Part shown: positions 16,508 through 25,400 of the stretch, piece by piece
Layout of the letters: every line of letters starts with the position of its first letter
Numbering within the stretch: the stretch's first letter is position 1
DNA from: Deltaproteobacteria bacterium
Lineage (GTDB): Bacteria > Desulfobacterota > Desulfobacteria > Desulfobacterales > Desulfatibacillaceae
Assembly (NCBI GenBank): GCA_016235345.1
Contig: JACRLG010000013.1
Span: forward strand, 62,001-126,000
DNA: 64,000 bases
Direction: 5' to 3'
The notes under the pieces: generated by a model
What the model saw: the letters and a program-made list of their open reading frames with translations, nothing else
Databases searched by the model: none
What the model was told of the DNA's origin: nothing
Made by a program: the position numbers and the translations under genes

Positions 16508-17236
16508 TTGGCTATGGTGAAAACGGGAAAAAAAAGCGAGGGCCCGTTCGTGACGAAAATCAGGATGAAGGATGGCTCCAAAGGGTGCCGACGCTGCGGA
16601 ACCTGCTGCGAAAAAGGCGGGCCAGCTCTGCATGAAAGCGATCTCGGCCTTCTGGAGCGCGGGGCCATACCGCTATCCTGCCTTGTCACATACAGATTGG
16701 GCGAAACCGTGCGGGACGACATAAAAGGGATCCTCGCCCCCCTTGACGGGGAAATCGTGAAAATAAAAAGCGTGGCAGGAGGCTCCGCCTGCGTCTTCTA
16801 CAAGGGCAAGCGCAAGGGCTGCGGCATTTACGGGGAAAGGCCCCTGGAATGCCGCCTCTTAAACTGCCGGGACACAAGCGCCATCGAGGCCGCCTATTCC
16901 AAGGACCGCCTCGCCCGCGCCGACATCCTAACAAAAAACGAAAAACTCCTGAAACTGGCCGTCGCCCACGAGGAGCGCTGCTCCATGCTGAAAATCGCCC
17001 GGCTGGCCGCCGACCTTTCCGGGCCGGGCGGGACTGCCGCCGCAGACGAGCTTTTAGACCTTCTCCAGTACGACCACTTCATGCGCCCCTTTCTGGTTCA
17101 GAAGGCCAATATCCCGGAAAACATGCTGGAATTCCTCTTCGGACGCCCGCTTTCCGGGGCCATAGCAGGGCTTGGGCTTGCGGTGAAGCGCGAGGGCAAC
17201 AGGTTTACGCTATGCCCCTGGTATGATATATCTTAG
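16508..17236 (+). CDS. YkgJ-family cysteine cluster protein
   Basis: 242 residues. The N-terminal half carries the YkgJ (UPF0153) cysteine pattern: GCRRCGTCCEKGG (about 20-32), ACVFY, GCGIYGERPLECRLLNC. These eight or so cysteines are thought to bind zinc or an Fe-S centre. The frame opens with TTG at 16508; ATG at 16514 is equally possible. The C-terminal part is helical. Function of the family is not settled. The TAG stop is immediately followed by TIR element copy B. Confidence 0.82.
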   Translation: MAMVKTGKKSEGPFVTKIRMKDGSKGCRRCGTCCEKGGPALHESDLGLLERGAIPLSCLVTYRLGETVRDDIKGILAPLDGEIVKIKSVAGGSACVFYKGKRKGCGIYGERPLECRLLNCRDTSAIEAAYSKDRLARADILTKNEKLLKLAVAHEERCSMLKIARLAADLSGPGGTAAADELLDLLQYDHFMRPFLVQKANIPENMLEFLFGRPLSGAIAGLGLAVKREGNRFTLCPWYDIS

Positions 17237-17402
17237 CCTGGACGTGTACAAGCGCGATACTTTCGTGTCACGCATCAAAGCCAATTTCGGTCACGTACGA
17301 ACATTCTGATTTAGCCCAAGAACTCTAAGATTTCTTGGGCGGGTACGCTCCCTCGTCGGCTTTTCGCGAACCTTAGCATTTCATCGCTTGTACCCGCCCA
17401 GG
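17237..17402. repeat. TIR element copy B, starting at the ykgJ-like stop codon
   Basis: Ends CCTGGACGTGTACAAGCG and CGCTTGTACCCGCCCAGG are imperfect inverted repeats. The interior shares CAAAGCCAATT, GTCACGTACGAACAT and TTTCTTGGGCGGGTACGCT with copy A. Confidence 0.75.
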
Positions 17403-17467
17403 ACCGTTGTTGAAGGCAGCGGCAAAATGATAAGAAAAAATCGGCGCGTTGGGGAAGGCTGAACAAC

Positions 17468-17914
17468 ATGGGTGAGGCGGGACAAACGATATTCAGCATC
17501 CGGGCCTTCATTGCCGGATACCTGGGGCCGGGGGCGTGGAAGTTCTTCCTGGTCATGCTGGGGGGAAGCCTTGGGGCTGCCAGCCGCTACGGGGTATGCC
17601 TCATGGCTGTCCGCATGTGGGGGACCAGCTTTCCCTGGGGGACCCTTATAGTCAACCTCGCAGGCTGCTTCATCATAGGGCTTCTGTTCGCCCTTGCGGA
17701 GCACGCTAAAATCCTCACCCCCAATACGAGGCTCTTTCTTATCACCGGCTATCTTGGGGCGCTCACCACCTTTTCGTCCTTTTCGGCGGAAACCCTTACC
17801 CTGGGCCTTGACGGAGCGCCGCTTTCCCTTGCCGCCAACATGATTTTGAACAACGTGGGAGGCATGGGCCTGGCCCTTCTCGGCATGTGGGCGGGACGCG
17901 TTAACTTGGGCTGA
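17468..17914 (+). CDS. crcB: Fluoride channel CrcB/FluC
   Basis: 148 residues with four membrane spans. Signature elements are GGSLGAASRYGV (about 32-43), WGTLIVNLAGCFIIG (with the pore Asn) and GYLGALTTFSSFSAET (with the TTFSSF phenylalanine box). The protein forms a dual-topology dimer that exports fluoride passively. An N-terminal extension of about 28 residues precedes the usual start; GGAAGG before the ATG at 17468 supports it. I looked for a fluoride riboswitch upstream and found none; that space is filled by TIR element B. Confidence 0.88.
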   Translation: MGEAGQTIFSIRAFIAGYLGPGAWKFFLVMLGGSLGAASRYGVCLMAVRMWGTSFPWGTLIVNLAGCFIIGLLFALAEHAKILTPNTRLFLITGYLGALTTFSSFSAETLTLGLDGAPLSLAANMILNNVGGMGLALLGMWAGRVNLG

Positions 17915-17938
17915 ATCGCGGCGGAAGTTCATTTATAT

Positions 17939-18014
17939 GGGCTGTTTCTAAAAATTTTTGCATCCTGCTGAGTCTTCACTCCTTTGGTGCCGCAAACTTT
18001 TTTTTGAAACAGTC
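17939..18014. repeat. TIR element, short copy C1
   Basis: GGGCTGTTTC at the left and GAAACAGTC at the right are inverted. The interior 'TTTTTGCA...TGCCGCAAA' has the same plan as the longer copy at 51479. It begins 25 bp after the crcB stop. Confidence 0.55.
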
Positions 18015-18146
18015 ATGACAAACCAACATTGGGAGGCGAGGCAGTCAAGGCCTGGAGAATCGCGGGAGCCCCCGGCGAGCAAGCGATGAAATCGTTCGCT
18101 CAATATTTCTTTTGCAGAACCGTCGAATCCGGCATGGGAAGCATTC

Positions 18147-19085
18147 ATGAAAAGGCTCATCCGTGTATTTATTGCAAGTATTTGCCTTATAATTTCAATG
18201 TGTTTCCTTGTGTCGGGCACCTATAACCCCAAAAATGCGTCAAACAAGCCGGGCTCGGAAAATCATCCCGAGTATTATTTTGACGACCTGGGGCATAAGG
18301 ATTTTAAAGCCTTTGATGGTGAATTCGATAATGTAAAGGCGCTCACTTTTCTTTTTGGCAAATTAAGGTTGTTTGTTGATGCGGATGGCCGGGAATCGGC
18401 CTTATGCAATAATATGAAGTATTTTGAAGGCGATGAAGACAATAATTGGCCCTTTGATGAAAATGGAATAATTCACGTTCTCCACGATTCCCAGTTCAAA
18501 CAAAACGATATCGAAAAACACCTTATATTTTTTACAATCAATCCGGTAAGAGACTTTTGTGATAGTCACAATTGCTCACCATGGATAGGCTTGGCTATAT
18601 TCGTTCATAAAAATGATATCTGGATTATAGAATCATGGAACAGATATCTGGGGGGTATGGGAATAATAGGAGTACCTTCTGAGTATAAAATATCGCTGAT
18701 TCCAATAAGCAAGAATAAATTTGGAATATTATATTCAACTGTTACATTCAGTCAGGGTAATAAGTATGTTGAGACTAATTTATATGTCCCATATAAAAAT
18801 TACATAATTTCTTCGTTATATTTTTATGTTGTTGCAAGCGGTTGTGACTACAATAAACAGGCATCAAAGCTGACAGTTGACGTTAAATCTATTATTAATA
18901 ATAGTATTAGCGATTATTATGTATTGGAAGCGACGATTACCCATTATTATGAATATATTTATTCAGAAAATACTTCCGATGATGGAAAGCCATCAAAATT
19001 GACAAAAAGATATTATAAATTTTCCAATTGGAAATATAAGGAAACTGAAAGCGTGCAAAGTGCCGCTCGGAGGCCAAAATCATGA
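18147..19085 (+). CDS. Hypothetical secreted protein (AT-rich)
   Basis: 312 residues with an N-terminal signal segment (MKRLIRVFIASICLIISMCFLVSG). No lipobox. The rest is a soluble, Asn/Lys/Tyr-rich domain with a few cysteines, and no known motif. GGGAAG precedes the ATG. GC content is clearly below the window average. The stop overlaps the start of the next AT-rich gene by 4 bp (ATGA), so they are translationally coupled. Both lie between TIR copies C1 and D. Function unknown. Confidence 0.6.
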   Translation: MKRLIRVFIASICLIISMCFLVSGTYNPKNASNKPGSENHPEYYFDDLGHKDFKAFDGEFDNVKALTFLFGKLRLFVDADGRESALCNNMKYFEGDEDNNWPFDENGIIHVLHDSQFKQNDIEKHLIFFTINPVRDFCDSHNCSPWIGLAIFVHKNDIWIIESWNRYLGGMGIIGVPSEYKISLIPISKNKFGILYSTVTFSQGNKYVETNLYVPYKNYIISSLYFYVVASGCDYNKQASKLTVDVKSIINNSISDYYVLEATITHYYEYIYSENTSDDGKPSKLTKRYYKFSNWKYKETESVQSAARRPKS

Positions 19086-19909
19086 AGACATTAACCGTAA
19101 TGTTTTTAATGTTGTTGATTGGGTTTAATGTCTCAGCCGGTGAGCTCAGGGAGGATGCGTATAATGATTTTGAAGGAATAATAGGCTCTAATGCAAAGAT
19201 ATGTCTTACACTTTTTCCATTAACAGACGGAACTATCAAAGGGCACTACTTTTATAGAAAATATGAAAGGAAAATCACCATAGAAGGTACGTATTCAAAA
19301 AATAGTATAATACTGAATGAACTGGATGAAAAAGGTGACGTCAGGGCTACGTTCAAAGGAGTTTACAACGATTCCTTTGCCGGCACTTGGCGCGACAATG
19401 CATCAAAAAAGGAGCTTGCCTTTAGCTTATCGTTCAAACAAATATGTGTGGATGGTGCCTTTGAATCGGGAAGCGGCGAATTTTATAACCGATATTCAGT
19501 AATGAATGTGAATGACGATAAAGTGGTCGAGGATTTCGCCCGTAAAGCCAAGACCTCAATTTTAAAAGGAGATTATGCACAACTTGCCAATTACATCAGC
19601 TTTCCCATAACGGTATCAATTAATGCGAAGAGAAGGAAAATTAAGAACGCGGATGAATTTGTAAAAGTGGCCGACCAGATATTCACCCAGGGATTTCTGC
19701 ATAAATTACGCGAATCTCCCACTACGGACATGCTTGTAAATTGGCAAGGTGCCATGATCGGCGACGGGGAAATCTGGATCGGCACGGATGTGAAACAGGT
19801 CCGAGACAAGCATCACAAGGATGGATATCGGCTTGTCGAAATAATAATGGTAATCGCCATAAACCCCGTTTATTCAAGATTAGAAGGGGCGGGCGGGGCC
19901 AAGTGGTAG
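19082..19909 (+). CDS. Hypothetical secreted protein (AT-rich)
   Basis: 275 residues with a clear signal peptide (MKTLTVMFLMLLIGFNVSAG, cut after SAG). The first domain has GTYSKNSIILNELDEKG and FAGTWRDNASKKELAFSL, a beta-rich 'G.w....' pattern like that of DUF-type lipocalin-like or YcfJ-like secreted domains. The C-terminal part (ISFPITVSINAKRRKIKNADEFVK) resembles a nuclear-transport-factor-2-like fold found in many secreted hypotheticals. Not identified further. Translationally coupled to the preceding gene. Confidence 0.6.
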   Translation: MKTLTVMFLMLLIGFNVSAGELREDAYNDFEGIIGSNAKICLTLFPLTDGTIKGHYFYRKYERKITIEGTYSKNSIILNELDEKGDVRATFKGVYNDSFAGTWRDNASKKELAFSLSFKQICVDGAFESGSGEFYNRYSVMNVNDDKVVEDFARKAKTSILKGDYAQLANYISFPITVSINAKRRKIKNADEFVKVADQIFTQGFLHKLRESPTTDMLVNWQGAMIGDGEIWIGTDVKQVRDKHHKDGYRLVEIIMVIAINPVYSRLEGAGGAKW

Positions 19910-19968
19910 CAGCCGGTTAAAAACAACCGCCCGACAGGTCGGCATCTGCTTGATTTTACTGTAAACGC

Positions 19969-20011
19969 ACAAGGGCCGATGTCTGCGCAACGCGCCGACA
20001 TCGGCCCTTGT
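19969..20011. terminator. Strong hairpin after the AT-rich gene pair
   Basis: Perfect 15-bp arms ACAAGGGCCGATGTC / GACATCGGCCCTTGT around a 13-base loop. The following run is AAATTAAAA and lacks T's on the plus strand, so it may terminate on the minus strand or only protect the 3' end. Confidence 0.5.
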
Positions 20012-20101
20012 AAATTAAAAGGGGGGTCTGGAGGGGCCTTCAGCCGCCCCCCCGGAAGCCCGGTATATTCTAAAAGCCCTTTCAAAAATACAGAAGCCTG
20101 A

Positions 20102-20222
20102 GCCTGGATAAAAACGATGAAGCGCTAAGGTTGACGATCAGCGCGGGAGCAAGCGTACTAAATGTACGTGGCGGACCGCGCCGTGAAGTCTGACACAGCG
20201 ATTCGCGTTTTTAGACGGGCGC
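20102..20222. repeat. TIR element copy D, abutting the metF stop codon
   Basis: Left GCCTGGATAAAAACGATGAAG and right CGCGTTTTTAGACGGGCGC. The centre has GCGTACTAAATGTACGTGG, and CACAGCGATTCGCG precedes the right end as in copy H. The right edge touches the metF stop at 20223. Confidence 0.75.
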
Positions 20223-21164
20223 TTAAACCACGGGGCGCGGATACAACCCCGCGTCTTTTACTATTCCCGGTACAACCGACTCCCACTCGATGGCCATGAT
20301 GTGAAAGCCAGCAAGGCCGGGGACTTCCTTCAGGCGCTGGATGGTCTCCACGCAGATTTTGAGGCCCTCTTCGGCCTGCTTGTCTTTCGGCTGGTCGGCC
20401 ATGCGCTTTACAACGTCGTCCGGGACGTCCATGCCCGGAACCTTGTTTTTCATGTAACGGGCCATGCCGGCGCTCTTCATGGGGGTGATGCCCGCCATGA
20501 TGTAGACCTGTTCGGTCAGTCCCCGGTCGTGGGCCTGTTTCATCCACAGCTCGAACTTCTCGATATTGTAGATGCACTGTGTCTGGATGAACTCGGCTCC
20601 TGCGGCGATTTTTTTCGCAAGGCGCGGAACACGGATTTCGTAGGGGTCGGCGAAGGGGTTTTCGGCGGCTCCCACGAACATCTTGGGCGGACGGTGGATT
20701 TCGGCCCCGCCCAGGAACTTGCCTTCGTCGCGCATGTGCCGCACGGTCTGGAGAAGCTGCATGGAATCGAGATCGTAAACGTTCTGGCCGCGGGGGTTGT
20801 CACCGAAAACCTGGTGGTCGCCCGAGAGGCACAGCATGTTGTTGATGTCGAAACTGGCTGCACCCAGGATGTCGCTCTGCATGGCTATGCGGTTGCGGTC
20901 GCGGGTGACCATCTGAAGCACCGGCTCCAAGCCTATGAGCTTTAAGCGGATGCAGGCGGCCAGCGAGCACATGCGGGTCATGGCGGTCTGGTTGTCGGTG
21001 ACGTTTATGGCGTCAACGTAGCCGCGAAGAAGCTCGCCTTTGTGGATGACCTCTTCGGGGTCCGAGCCGCGCGGGGGGCCGCACTCGGAGGTCAGACCGA
21101 AGTGTCCGGCTGCCATGATCTTTTCCAGTGTGCTTTCGGTCTTTACGGGTCTTGGGGCTCTCAT
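20223..21164 (-). CDS. metF: Methylenetetrahydrofolate reductase, catalytic subunit MetF
   Basis: 313 residues of the MTHFR TIM barrel. HFGLTSECGPPRGSDPEEV carries the conserved catalytic Glu; NVTDNQ and the FAD-binding GDHQ match MetF (ISSLCLSGDHQ); FIQTQCIYNIEKFELWM and IYIMAGITPMKS fit the folate/FAD pocket. In the Wood-Ljungdahl pathway it interconverts methylene- and methyl-THF. The C-terminal zinc or regulatory part of larger enzymes is absent; that role belongs to MetV next door. The ATG overlaps the metV stop by 4 bp. Its stop codon is directly followed by TIR element D. Confidence 0.9.
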   Translation of the reverse strand: MRAPRPVKTESTLEKIMAAGHFGLTSECGPPRGSDPEEVIHKGELLRGYVDAINVTDNQTAMTRMCSLAACIRLKLIGLEPVLQMVTRDRNRIAMQSDILGAASFDINNMLCLSGDHQVFGDNPRGQNVYDLDSMQLLQTVRHMRDEGKFLGGAEIHRPPKMFVGAAENPFADPYEIRVPRLAKKIAAGAEFIQTQCIYNIEKFELWMKQAHDRGLTEQVYIMAGITPMKSAGMARYMKNKVPGMDVPDDVVKRMADQPKDKQAEEGLKICVETIQRLKEVPGLAGFHIMAIEWESVVPGIVKDAGLYPRPVV

Positions 21165-21829
21165 TGGCGCACCTCCTCCTTGACCACTTTGCGTGGACCG
21201 CCGGCCCGGTCTGTAGACCAGTCCTTCATGGGGGTGAGTTTTTCGTAGTCGTCCATTTTGCCGAGTGCTTTCAAACGATCGACTATGAGCTGCCAGGCGC
21301 AGTCAACTTCCTTGTTGATTTCGCAGCTTCCCTTGCTTGATCCACCGCAGGGGCCGTTCATCAGGCGCTTGGCGCAGCGGGAGACCGGGCAGATTCCTCC
21401 GGTCATGGCCAACATGCATTTGCCGCAGGCCTGGCAGCGCTCGGTCCAGACTCCGCGCTCCTCGGTGGCGCCCAGAAAGCAGGTGTCGACGCCGGGCATG
21501 ACGGGCTTGTCGTGGTATTTTTCCGCCATGAACTGGACGCCCACTCCGCAGGCAAGGGAAAGGATGCCGTTGTACTTGTCCTGGATGCTTCTGATCTCCT
21601 CCAGGTATTCGTGGTCGCACTGGCGCTCCAGGGTCACTTCGTCAATGGAAATGTCCAGCCCCTCTTTGGCGAAAAACATGCGAAGGGCACTGGCCAGAAT
21701 TCCCACTTCCTTTTTGCCGCCCGCCTCGCAGACGGTGACACACTCGTTACAGCCCACTATGAGAAGGTTCTTGAAACCCTTTACGGTTTCAATGACTTCC
21801 TCTATGGGCTTGGGTTTTGCGACGATCAT
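21161..21829 (-). CDS. metV: MTHFR small subunit MetV (zinc/Fe-S binding)
   Basis: 222 residues of the MTHFR C-terminal-like family found next to MetF in acetogens and sulfate reducers. GCNECVTVCEAGGKKEVG (about 25-43) and CQACGKCMLAMTGGICPVSRCAKRLMNGPCGG (about 135-166) hold the clustered cysteines that bind zinc and Fe-S clusters in the Moorella/Sporomusa MetVF complexes. It passes electrons to the flavin of MetF. It starts upstream of metF, overlaps it by 4 bp, and is separated from mvhD by about 180 bp that contain TIR element E. Confidence 0.88.
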   Translation of the reverse strand: MIVAKPKPIEEVIETVKGFKNLLIVGCNECVTVCEAGGKKEVGILASALRMFFAKEGLDISIDEVTLERQCDHEYLEEIRSIQDKYNGILSLACGVGVQFMAEKYHDKPVMPGVDTCFLGATEERGVWTERCQACGKCMLAMTGGICPVSRCAKRLMNGPCGGSSKGSCEINKEVDCAWQLIVDRLKALGKMDDYEKLTPMKDWSTDRAGGPRKVVKEEVRQ

Positions 21830-21890
21830 TTCTGCTTAACCCTCTCTGTTCAGGTTGAATTCCAAAGCAACAGTGTAGCTATTTGTTTGC

Positions 21891-22011
21891 AGGCTTGTCA
21901 AAAACGTTTGAATGCACCATGCGCACAGCCGGCGGATCGTTAGCGCACTTTTTCGTACGTGACCGGGTGCAAGGCTGTGTGCGGCGCGTCATCCCGCGTT
22001 TTTGGAGCCCG
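21891..22011. repeat. TIR element copy E, abutting the mvhD stop codon
   Basis: CAGGCTTGTCAAAAACG at the left and CGCGTTTTTGGAGCCCGC at the right form imperfect inverted ends. CGCACAGCC and GGCTGTGTGCG lie inside as inverted arms, with CGTACGTGA near the centre. The right edge touches the mvhD stop at 22012. Confidence 0.7.
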
Positions 22012-22443
22012 CTAAGCGGCTCGCTTATTTGTCAGCTTGATTGGGTTGGGCCCCAACTCCTTGATTTTTTGTGTCATTTCAATGGCGTACTGTGCGAACA
22101 GGGTTCCCTCTCCCGAGGAGAGGTTGTACATCTGAACCCTTTGCCCGCCCATGCCGATGGAATCGAGAACCTTCTGGGCCTGCACAACGCGTTTTCTGGC
22201 CCGGAAGTTGCCGCCCTTGTAATGGCACTGGCCTTCCATGCAGCCAACCACGTAGGCCCCGTCGGCTCCCTTTTCGATGGCCCTCAGAAGATGGATCACG
22301 TCCACCTTTCCGGTGCAGGGAACGCGGACGATCTTGATATTGGCCGGGTATTCCAGTCTCATCGAACCTGCCAGGTCCGCAGCGGAGTACCCTCAGTAGT
22401 TGCAGCAAAAAGCCACGATGACCGGCTCGAAATCCGCGCTCAT
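22012..22443 (-). CDS. mvhD: MvhD-family electron-transfer subunit, selenocysteine form
   Basis: 143 residues when the in-frame UGA at 22393-22395 is read as selenocysteine (residue 17). Without it the protein would start at an internal ATG at 22362 and lose the first Fe-S ligands. The N-terminus [16 protein letters not shown]-Sec-GYSAADLAG matches 'FCCNWC.YAGADLAG' of MvhD, with Sec where Cys usually stands. Further conserved parts are RVPCTGKVD and GCMEGQCHYKGGN. MvhD carries [2Fe-2S] and links HdrA to its electron partner. The ATG overlaps the hdrA stop by 4 bp. A hairpin GGACCU/AGGUUC begins about 14 nt after the UGA in the mRNA. Confidence 0.9.
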
Positions 22444-25400
22444 AGCACTCCCTCCAATAAAGCTGTTACCTTGCTTTCAAGCTGGATGTCCTCGTACCAG
22501 GAAAGCGTAATTGCCTTGGCCGGGCATTCGGATGCGCACACTCCGCAGCCGTGGCAAAGGGCCTCGTCGATTTCGGACACACCGTCCGCGTTGATGCGGG
22601 GCACCGAGAAGGGGCAGGAGCGCACGCACACCAGGCAGGACGCGCACCTTTCCTGGTCCACCCTGGCCGTGACCGCCGAAAGGGTGAGAAAGGGCTGGGC
22701 AAGGAAGGTGGTGGCCCTGCCCGCAGCGGCCAGAGCCTGGGAAACGGTCTCGGTTACGAGCTTGGGGCCGTGGGCCGTGCCGCACAAAAACACGCCTTCG
22801 GTGGGCATGTCAACGGGCCTAAGCTTCACGTGGGCCTCGATGAAATAGCCCTCCGGGTTCCGGCCCAGCTTCATTATGTTAGAAAGTTCCGCCGTGTCCT
22901 CTGCCCTCATGCCGGCTGAAAGCACCAGCCGGTCGGCTGAAATCTGGAGCATGCGGCCAAGAACGTGATCCCTGAAAGTGACCAGAACGCCGTCGTCGGA
23001 GGATTCGGCGACAGGCGGATTTTCGGGATCGAAGCGGGAGAAGATGACGCCCAGCTTTCTGGCCTGGGTGTAATATTCCTCCATGAGGCCGTCGGTGCGG
23101 ATGTCCCGGTAAAGGACGAACACGTTGGCCTCAGGGTTCATTTTTTTGACGTGAATGGCGTTTTTCACCGCAGCCTGGCAGCAGATGCGGGAGCAGTTGG
23201 GGTTTTCATCGTTTCTGGAGCCCACGCACTGGATCATGACAACGCTGTCCAGGGCGCCGGGGTTCTTTTCCTCCAAAAGTTTCGAGAACTCCACCTGGGT
23301 AATGACCCGGTCGTCTTTACCATACAAATACTCGGTGGGCCGGTACTCCACCGCGCCGGTGGCCACTATGAGGGAGCCGTGGGCGATCTTTTTCTGGTGC
23401 ATGGCCGGACCAACGAGGATTTCGGTCTCGAAGTTCCCCTTGAACCCGGAAAAGCCCACCACCAGCGCCTCGCGGTAAACCTTGATTTTGGGATGGGAAA
23501 GCGTCTTTTGGGCAAGGTCTTCCACGAGCTTTCTGACATCAGCCCCCTCGATGGTGGCGACGAGGTTCCGGCTCATGCCGCCAAGCTCCTTTTCCTTTTC
23601 CACCAGGGCGGTTTCAAAACCCTGGTCGGCAAGGGCCAGGGCCGCTGTCATGCCAGCCACGCCGCCGCCGATCACCAGGGCCTCACGGATAACGGGAATA
23701 ACCGTTTCGTGAAGCGGCCCAAGCGTCGCGGCCCGCGCCACGGCCATTTTCACCAGTTCCTTGGCCTTTTTGGTGGCGGCGTCCGGCTCGCTGGAATGGA
23801 CCCAGGAGTTCTGGTTTCTAATGTTGGCCATCTCGAAAAGGTACTTGTTGAGGCCCACCGAGACCATGGTGTCCTGGAAAATGCCCTCGTGGGTCTTGGG
23901 CGAGCAGGAAGCCACCACCACGCGGTTGATCCCGTGCTCCTTGAAAACCTCCTTCATCGCATCCTGTGAATCCTGGCTGCAGGTGAAGAGGTTGGTGCCG
24001 GAAAAGACCACGTTGGGAAGAGAAGCCGCGTACTCCTGCACTGCGGGCACGTCAACCACGCCCGCGATGTTGATGCCGCACTTGCACACGAAAACGCCGA
24101 TGCGGGGCGCATCGGCCGATACATCCTGTTCCTCCGGCACCACCACCTTCTTGGCCAGGGTTCCGCGCGCTTCGGAGAGGGTGACTCCTGCGGCGCAGGC
24201 TGCTGCCGAGGCCTGGGTGACGGAGGTGGGGATGTCCTTCGGCCCCTGGAAAACGCCGCAGGCGTAAACGCCGGGGCGGCTGGTGGCCACGGGCGCGAAG
24301 GGCTCGGTCTCGGCGAAGCGGTACTTGTCCACTTTGACGCCCAGCCGCTCGGCCAGGGCCCCCACCTGGGCCGGGACCTCCAGGCCCACCGAGAGCACCA
24401 CCATGTCGAAGATTTCCTTCTGGACCACCCCGTCGTCGTCCGCGTAGCGGATTTCGAGGTCGCGTGTTTCTGGGATGTCTTCAATGGTGTGGATGCGGGC
24501 CTTGACGAAGCGCACCCCTTCCTTGTCCTTGGCGCGGTTGTAGTATTTCTCGTAGTCCTTGCCGAAGGTGCGGATGTCCATGTTGAAAATGGTGGCATCA
24601 AGCGCGCCCTTCTGGTGCTCCATGGCTATCATGGCGTCTTTTATGGCGTACATGCAGCAGACCGAGGAGCAGTAGCCGTTTCCGCACTTGTTGTCGTCCC
24701 TTGAGCCAACGCACTGGAGCCAGGCCACCTTTGTGGGCTCCTTGTGGTCGGAGGGGCGCACGAGATGTCCCATTGTGGGGCCCGAAGCCGAGAGAATGCG
24801 CTCGAACTCCAGGGAGGTCACCACGTTGGGGCTGGTCTTATAATGGTAGAACTGGTCCAGGGCCGCAGGATCGTATGGCTCGGAGCCCGGGGCGAGAACC
24901 ACGCTTCCCACGTCCAGCACAAGCTCGCGGCCCGTCTGAGAGTGGTCCACGGCCTTTGCAAGGCAGGCTTCCACGCACTGGTAGCACTCGGAGCAGATGC
25001 CGCACTTAAGGCACCTGTCGGCCTCGGCCTTGGTTTCCGCCTCGTTGTAGCCAAAGGAGACCTCGTTGAAATTGCCCTCGCGCTCGGAAGGATCGTTCTT
25101 CCGCACCGGAATTCTGGCCCGGAGTTTTTCCCCGGCGATTTCGGGCTTTACGAACTCCCACTCCCTGACGCGCCCTTCGGCGATGTCGAGGCCGTTGATA
25201 AAGCGGTGGATGCTCTCCGCCGCCTCTTTTCCCTGGGCCACCGCGTCCACCACGCTCTTTGGGCCGGTCACGGCGTCGCCGCCCGCAAAGACCCAGGAGA
25301 CCGGCGTCTGAAGGGTGACCGGGTCGGCGAGAAGACCGCCGCGCTGGGTGACTTCGACGCCCTGGTCCTTGGCCGAGGGGAAATCCATGCTCTGGCCTAT

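Noticed and set aside
17237-17468. Fluoride riboswitch before crcB
   Set aside because: The expected GGNGAUGG...UCNCC and pseudoknot pieces were not found; the space is a TIR element.
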